From: Stieleria varia
GTDB taxonomy: Bacteria > Planctomycetota > Planctomycetia > Pirellulales > Pirellulaceae
Assembly (NCBI RefSeq): GCF_038443385.1
Contig: NZ_CP151726.1
Span: 6,324,001-6,388,000, forward strand
Direction: 5' to 3'
DNA: 64,000 nt
Shown: positions 60,097-64,000 of the stretch, piece by piece
Numbering within the stretch: the stretch's first letter is position 1
Layout of the letters: every line of letters begins with the position of its first letter
Notes under the pieces: model-generated
Told to the model about the DNA's origin: nothing
Seen by the model: the letters and a program-made list of their open reading frames with translations, nothing else
Databases searched by the model: none
Position numbers and translations under genes: made by a program

Positions 60097-61347
60097 TCAC
60101 TTCCAACAGACCAACTCATCTCCAACTCGGACCAGCAGGCGGCCATCAGCAAACGCGGGTGATGAACCAACAGGGCCTCCCAAGTCAACCTCGGCCAACT
60201 TCTCGAACTTATCAGCAGCGCGAATCACGGTCGCTTTGCCGTCCAAACTGATCATGAGCACTTTGTCACCGACCAAAATCGGGGACGAACCAAAGTTTCC
60301 GCCGATACGTTGCGTCCAGATGGGTTTTCCTGACTTCACATCGGCGCACGATGCAATGCCTTTGTCGTCGATCATAAAAAGTCGTCCTTGGTGAACGACC
60401 GATGTGGGCACGTAAGGTGCTCCCCGATCGATTCGGTAAACTTGCTCAGCCGACTGCGTCTTGGTTGACGGAATTCGCACGGCGACCAAATGATTGCCTC
60501 CTCCGCCGCTGCCGCTGCTGCCGATCGCCAAATCATCCACGACGATCGGTGAGCTGCAGCATCGCATTTCGAACACGGGCGTCTTCCACAGCATCTCTCC
60601 AGTCTCGATCGAGACACCGAACAAACCGTCGCCTGTGTTGGCACCGATCAATTGATCACCGTGAACGGCGGGCACTCCGTAGCAACTGCGAGTCGTCGTC
60701 AGTGGAGTCTCCCAAATCGTTTCGCCTGTTTGTTTGTTGATCGCCATCAATCGACTCTTGCCGGGCGTTTGCCCAGGTTTGAGTTGCTCGGCTTGTTGAG
60801 AATTCAGCAAGATGACTTTGTCGCCCACGATGCGTGGTGAGGTTCCAAAGCCGTGCTGGCTTTGCCATGTCCCAAAGTCGCGTGTCCAGACTTCGTTTCC
60901 CTCATGGTCCAAACATTTCATGATCGTATGCAGCGGTTCGCTCCAGCACACGATCACGTGCTCGGAATCGACCGCCGGTGTGCTGGAGGCGAAAGTGTTT
61001 CGTTTGTGGACGTCGTGAGAGGTGTAGGGGAACGAACGCTGCCAAATGGATTCGCCGCTGGTCAAGCCGACGGCACGAACCAGAATCTCACTGCCATCGG
61101 GTTTTGCATCGAGCAAGTAAACCTTGCCATCGAGCACGGTCGGCGAGCCGACTTCCGTGGACGAAAGTTTGAACCTCCAGGCAACCGACGACTGCGAATC
61201 GATCGCGGGCATTTCCGCATCGGCATCAACACCCCCGATATCGCTGCCATGAAAATGCGTCCAATCCCAAGCGTGCGAAGGCGAGCAGATCGATACACTG
61301 AGCAGCAACGCAACGGCTCCAACACGAGCCAAAAAACGATGCACCAT
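60097..61347 (-). CDS. Secreted PQQ-type beta-propeller protein
   Basis: 416 residues. A signal peptide (FLARVGAVALLLSVSICSPS) is followed by WDWTHFHGSDIGGVDAD, a variant of the FRGP opening found in quinoprotein-like planctomycete proteins. The rest consists of about seven propeller blades with repeats such as VYLLDAKPDGSEILVRAVGL and LFMIDDKGIASCADVKSGKP. Members include PQQ dehydrogenases and the scaffold protein BamB. The lack of obvious catalytic residues favours a binding or scaffold role. Function open. Confidence 0.85.
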   Translation of the reverse strand: MVHRFLARVGAVALLLSVSICSPSHAWDWTHFHGSDIGGVDADAEMPAIDSQSSVAWRFKLSSTEVGSPTVLDGKVYLLDAKPDGSEILVRAVGLTSGESIWQRSFPYTSHDVHKRNTFASSTPAVDSEHVIVCWSEPLHTIMKCLDHEGNEVWTRDFGTWQSQHGFGTSPRIVGDKVILLNSQQAEQLKPGQTPGKSRLMAINKQTGETIWETPLTTTRSCYGVPAVHGDQLIGANTGDGLFGVSIETGEMLWKTPVFEMRCCSSPIVVDDLAIGSSGSGGGGNHLVAVRIPSTKTQSAEQVYRIDRGAPYVPTSVVHQGRLFMIDDKGIASCADVKSGKPIWTQRIGGNFGSSPILVGDKVLMISLDGKATVIRAADKFEKLAEVDLGGPVGSSPAFADGRLLVRVGDELVCWK

Positions 61348-61510
61348 GATGATTTCCTGAAAGGTTTATGAGTCGGCTTTTTAGACGGCAAATCCTGTAG
61401 ACTGGCAGCTTTAGGCCAGCGGCTTTCGACCGGCAAATTGTAAACCAAACTCTGTCGATGCGGCAATTTGCCACGAATTTACTTTCACAGCCCGAGTCAA
61501 CAAACGCGAG

Positions 61511-62569
61511 GTGAGTGCGGTGCATCACAAAAACGCCTGCTGGATCGCTGCCTGTGTGGCATTTTTGTTGTGCCTGGACGGCTGTGTCATTTTTCGCCCG
61601 ACTGCGATGGTCCGGTACGAAACAGAAAGGGATCGATTCGAAGTTCTCTGTGTGATGGAGCAGATTCGGTTCGAACACGATGCCGAAGCTGCCGGAATGA
61701 AGTCGCTCTGGGACCAGCGAGAAAACTGGCTCCCCCTCGTCCTGGATACAGGTTTTTTGGGCGACCTGTCGTTCTTGCGGCTCAGCGACCGCCGCATCGC
61801 CTCCATGCAGCTCGGGGCGAGCCCCGGTGCAGAAGTAGACCTGCCCATGGATTTGAGCGTCATCGAAATCCACCCTGGCGAGTTCTTTGTCAACGAGGAT
61901 TCCGGGATCGCGTTTCATCAATCCGTTGGTGTGCCTGGGAAATGCATCGACGCGATCTTGGACTATCTGGCTGTGGAATTGTCTGTCGAAATGAACGCTA
62001 ACGCACAACGGGAGTTGCTCTCCGATCGCCCCCGGAAATCTTGGGAAACCGTCAGATCAAATATGAACGACGCCTTCGACAAAAAATCGCCTGCCACGAA
62101 AAACGAAGACATACAATCCGCCCCAGACTCGCGATCACCGTTTCGCGACGAGTCTCTGCAACTACTTGCCAACGGAAAACTCAAATACTCTCGCGATGGC
62201 AGCACGATCCAGGTCTCGATTCCGATGAGCGTTACCGATCAATTCGAAGTCATCGAGACGTTCAACCACTACGTCAAGCTGCAGGAAAACTACCTCACCA
62301 ACTCGCACTCCTTGGCCGCTCATGTCATCCGGACCGCCCGGTTGTCCAAAGCCGGCGGTGAGCTACAGGTTGAGATCAAACTGGATCAACAGAGCGATTC
62401 ACCGAATTTCTCCCAAGCGACGAGCAACACCTGGATTGGGCCTGCTCCCAAGGGCAGGCCTTATCTTTCTCAACGGGAGTGCCTGTCGCTGCTGCAGAAG
62501 CGTGGAGTGCCGGTTCGCACCGACCTCACTCGCCAACAGGTTGTCTCACGCTGGAACGAAGGTCGCTGA
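61511..62569 (+). CDS. Lipoprotein of unknown function
   Basis: 352 residues, GTG start. A signal ending in FLLCLDGC, with the lipidation cysteine at residue 25, predicts an envelope lipoprotein. The body has a charged first domain (RYETERDRFEVLCVMEQIRF), a Lys/Asp-rich middle and a C-terminal helical tail (ECLSLLQKRGVPVRTDLTRQ then VVSRWNEG). No family recognised. It is divergent from the beta-propeller gene, with 163 bases between. Confidence 0.72.
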   Translation: MSAVHHKNACWIAACVAFLLCLDGCVIFRPTAMVRYETERDRFEVLCVMEQIRFEHDAEAAGMKSLWDQRENWLPLVLDTGFLGDLSFLRLSDRRIASMQLGASPGAEVDLPMDLSVIEIHPGEFFVNEDSGIAFHQSVGVPGKCIDAILDYLAVELSVEMNANAQRELLSDRPRKSWETVRSNMNDAFDKKSPATKNEDIQSAPDSRSPFRDESLQLLANGKLKYSRDGSTIQVSIPMSVTDQFEVIETFNHYVKLQENYLTNSHSLAAHVIRTARLSKAGGELQVEIKLDQQSDSPNFSQATSNTWIGPAPKGRPYLSQRECLSLLQKRGVPVRTDLTRQQVVSRWNEGR

Positions 62570-62580
62570 TCGCGGGCAGT

Positions 62581-62610
62581 CCGTTGACACCGGCTCCGTT
62601 GACACCGGCT
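62581..62610 (+). repeat. 15-bp tandem repeat
   Basis: CCGTTGACACCGGCT twice in direct succession, just after the lipoprotein gene. Confidence 0.95.
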
Positions 62611-62642
62611 CCCTTTGAACTGGCAGCCGAAAGGAGGTGACA

Positions 62643-62750
62643 GTGAACTGTGAGGGCTTCACATTGTTTATCCTGCGATTCGATGAAAGTGAACTTCATC
62701 CGGTCCAAGACAGTCTTGTGCCAGTTGCACCAAGTGTTCGTGGTGAGTGA
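62643..62750 (+). CDS. Possible 35-residue peptide behind a perfect ribosome-binding sequence
   Basis: AAGGAGGTGA at 62631-62640 is a perfect complement to the 3' end of 16S rRNA, and a GTG follows five bases after the GGAGG core. The frame gives 35 codons (VNCEGFTLFILRFDESELHP onward) and ends with TGA at 62750. It overlaps, antisense, the end of the ATPase gene, which limits its sequence. No likeness known. It could be chance. Confidence 0.25.
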   Translation: MNCEGFTLFILRFDESELHPVQDSLVPVAPSVRGE

Positions 62751-64000
62751 ACAGGATCACCTGAGTCCGCAACGAAAGCGACGAAAACCGACGCAAGGCG
62801 GCGGAGGTTCGTTCGTCATCCAACTGAATCAGGCAGTCGTCGATCACAACCGGGACGGTCTTTCCACCGGAAAGCTGATGTTCCAACGAAGCCAGCCGCA
62901 TGGCCAAATACAATGCGTCGGCGGTTCCCAGACTCATGTGTTCTACGGCCACCAAAGTTTCCGAGTCGTCGCCTGCTGCTTGACTGGCTTGAACTCCGTG
63001 CAGTTGCGACTTGCCGCTGTTGTCATACTCGGCGCGTAAACTGGAGTAACGGCCGCATGTCAAATCACGGAACGCTTCGCACGCGATTTTTAGCACCGGG
63101 CTCTCATTCTCGCTTCGGTAGTGATCGATCGCCCGTTGCAAAATCATCGCTGCAATCTTCAGCCTTGCGTACTTCTGCGCCTCTCGATCGAAACGCCCAC
63201 TCAAGAACTGGATCGTTTGATTCAGTTCCGCTGCCGTATCGCCACCGTCTACAAGCGCGATCTCTCGTTTGATGACTCCCAATTCCTGCTGAACCGACTC
63301 CATCTCCGGGACCAGTTGGGCAAGTTTTGCATCAAGCTCGACCAGTTCTTGATCCAAAGATTCCAAATCCTGTGATTCAACTTCAACGGCAAACGCGGTT
63401 AGCGATTCGCTTCCCGCGACCATCATCAACTGTTTTTCAGCGGTCGCCAGTTCGCTCGCCGCTCTTTGCTTGTCCCGAGATCGTTCCTCCATCGCAGGCA
63501 ACTCGTCGATCTCTGTCACCCCGGCTTCTTTGCACAGTTCACGCAACTGCACATTGGCGCGATCCAGACCCGTGATCACTTCTTCAAGCTTTTTCGTCAG
63601 TCCGTCACGTTGTCCGACCAAACGAAGGTGTTCAGCGGCGGCCAGTTTTGCGTCTTGGAGCCTTCGATGCAATTGATTTGCCAAGTCAGCAACGGGAACA
63701 CCAGTGGCGGTATCGAGGGACAGTAGGCGATGGATACTGTTCACGCGAGCGGTGAACGCGTCCGCGTCGGAGTCGATGGAATGGATCCGTCCGATGACGA
63801 TGTCGCGTTCCCGCTTCTCCTCTCGAATCTTGGCAATCTTTTGCAATCGAGCGCTGATGGCACTCGGACTCTGATCACGCTGTCCGGAAAAAGACTCGGT
63901 GGCTTGATTCCAGTCGGCATCCCATTGCTCGCGTTGCTTTTCGCTCGCAGCCAACGCGGACTCGGCGTTGGGCAATTCCTCGACGGTTTCTTTACGTCTG
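62668..64000 (-). CDS. SMC/YhaN-like ATPase, C-terminal part, 5' end outside window
   Basis: The frame is open to the end of the window; the visible first Leu codon at 63975 is not a likely start. 435 residues or more remain. Most of it is coiled coil (for example LGVIKREIALVDGGDTAAEL). The C-terminal ATPase half shows a signature-like LGTADALYLAMRLASLE, a Walker B VPVVIDDCLIQLDDERTSAA and a histidine switch VILFTHHEHL. The Walker A part must be upstream of the window. Such proteins resemble the YhaN/SbcC group linked to DNA repair. Its partner nuclease (SbcD/YhaO type) may lie outside the window. Confidence 0.85.
   Translation of the reverse strand, partial: RRKETVEELPNAESALAASEKQREQWDADWNQATESFSGQRDQSPSAISARLQKIAKIREEKRERDIVIGRIHSIDSDADAFTARVNSIHRLLSLDTATGVPVADLANQLHRRLQDAKLAAAEHLRLVGQRDGLTKKLEEVITGLDRANVQLRELCKEAGVTEIDELPAMEERSRDKQRAASELATAEKQLMMVAGSESLTAFAVEVESQDLESLDQELVELDAKLAQLVPEMESVQQELGVIKREIALVDGGDTAAELNQTIQFLSGRFDREAQKYARLKIAAMILQRAIDHYRSENESPVLKIACEAFRDLTCGRYSSLRAEYDNSGKSQLHGVQASQAAGDDSETLVAVEHMSLGTADALYLAMRLASLEHQLSGGKTVPVVIDDCLIQLDDERTSAALRRFSSLSLRTQVILFTHHEHLVQLAQDCLGPDEVHFHRIAG

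Overview
The window looks like the chromosome of a planctomycete close to Rhodopirellula/Pirellula. This is inferred from gene content: a BBP7-type outer-membrane barrel protein, a giant DUF11/SdrD-type surface protein with a planctomycete-style N-terminal KRELLAS motif, a protein starting with the NPYAAP pattern, quinoprotein-like secreted proteins, and many short palindromic elements between genes. No rRNA, tRNA, CRISPR array or complete insertion sequence was seen.

Layout. 1-12.6 kb is a mosaic of single genes separated by repeats: a membrane-spermidine synthase fusion cut by the window edge, a Tat-exported DUF6916 protein, an esterase, a coupled pair of unknown genes, a Gfo/Idh/MocA oxidoreductase, a MazG-like pyrophosphohydrolase, a NAL1-like serine protease with a small partner, an Nramp-like transporter without the usual metal-site residues, and an ankyrin lipoprotein. 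12.8-22.2 kb carries mutS, a secreted ecotin-like protein, the sdhCAB respiratory operon (minus strand) and a GntP-type permease.

22.5-39.6 kb is a large flagellar region built from two divergent operons that start near 31.3-31.5 kb. The leftward operon makes rod, rings and hook-associated proteins (flgF, flgG, flgA, flgH, flgI, flgJ-like, flgN-like, flgK, flgL). The rightward operon makes the motor switch and export parts (fliL, fliM, fliN, fliO, fliP, flhA), a small membrane protein, the flagellar sigma factor fliA, and two genes of unknown function. Many neighbours overlap by ATGA, which implies translational coupling. fliQ, fliR, flhB, flhF and flhG are not here.

39.7-49.1 kb holds a free-standing M41 (FtsH-type) peptidase domain, a SHOCT-domain protein, lutBC for lactate oxidation, dapA, and feoAB for ferrous iron uptake behind a Fur-box-like palindrome. 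49.2-64 kb is envelope-related: the DUF11 surface protein, the BBP7 barrel protein, an ECF sigma factor coupled to a membrane anti-sigma-like protein, a quinone oxidoreductase, a YcxB-like membrane protein, a PQQ-type beta-propeller protein, a lipoprotein, and the C-terminal part of an SMC/YhaN-like ATPase cut by the window end.

The intergenic space is full of several distinct families of short inverted-repeat (MITE-like) elements, present in two to five copies each. One copy supplies a stop codon, one lies in an open reading frame, and one has terminal inverted repeats plus a possible 9-bp target duplication. The most promising unexplained protein system is the protease at 8371-9342 with a separate small protein that resembles the protease's own N-terminal domain.
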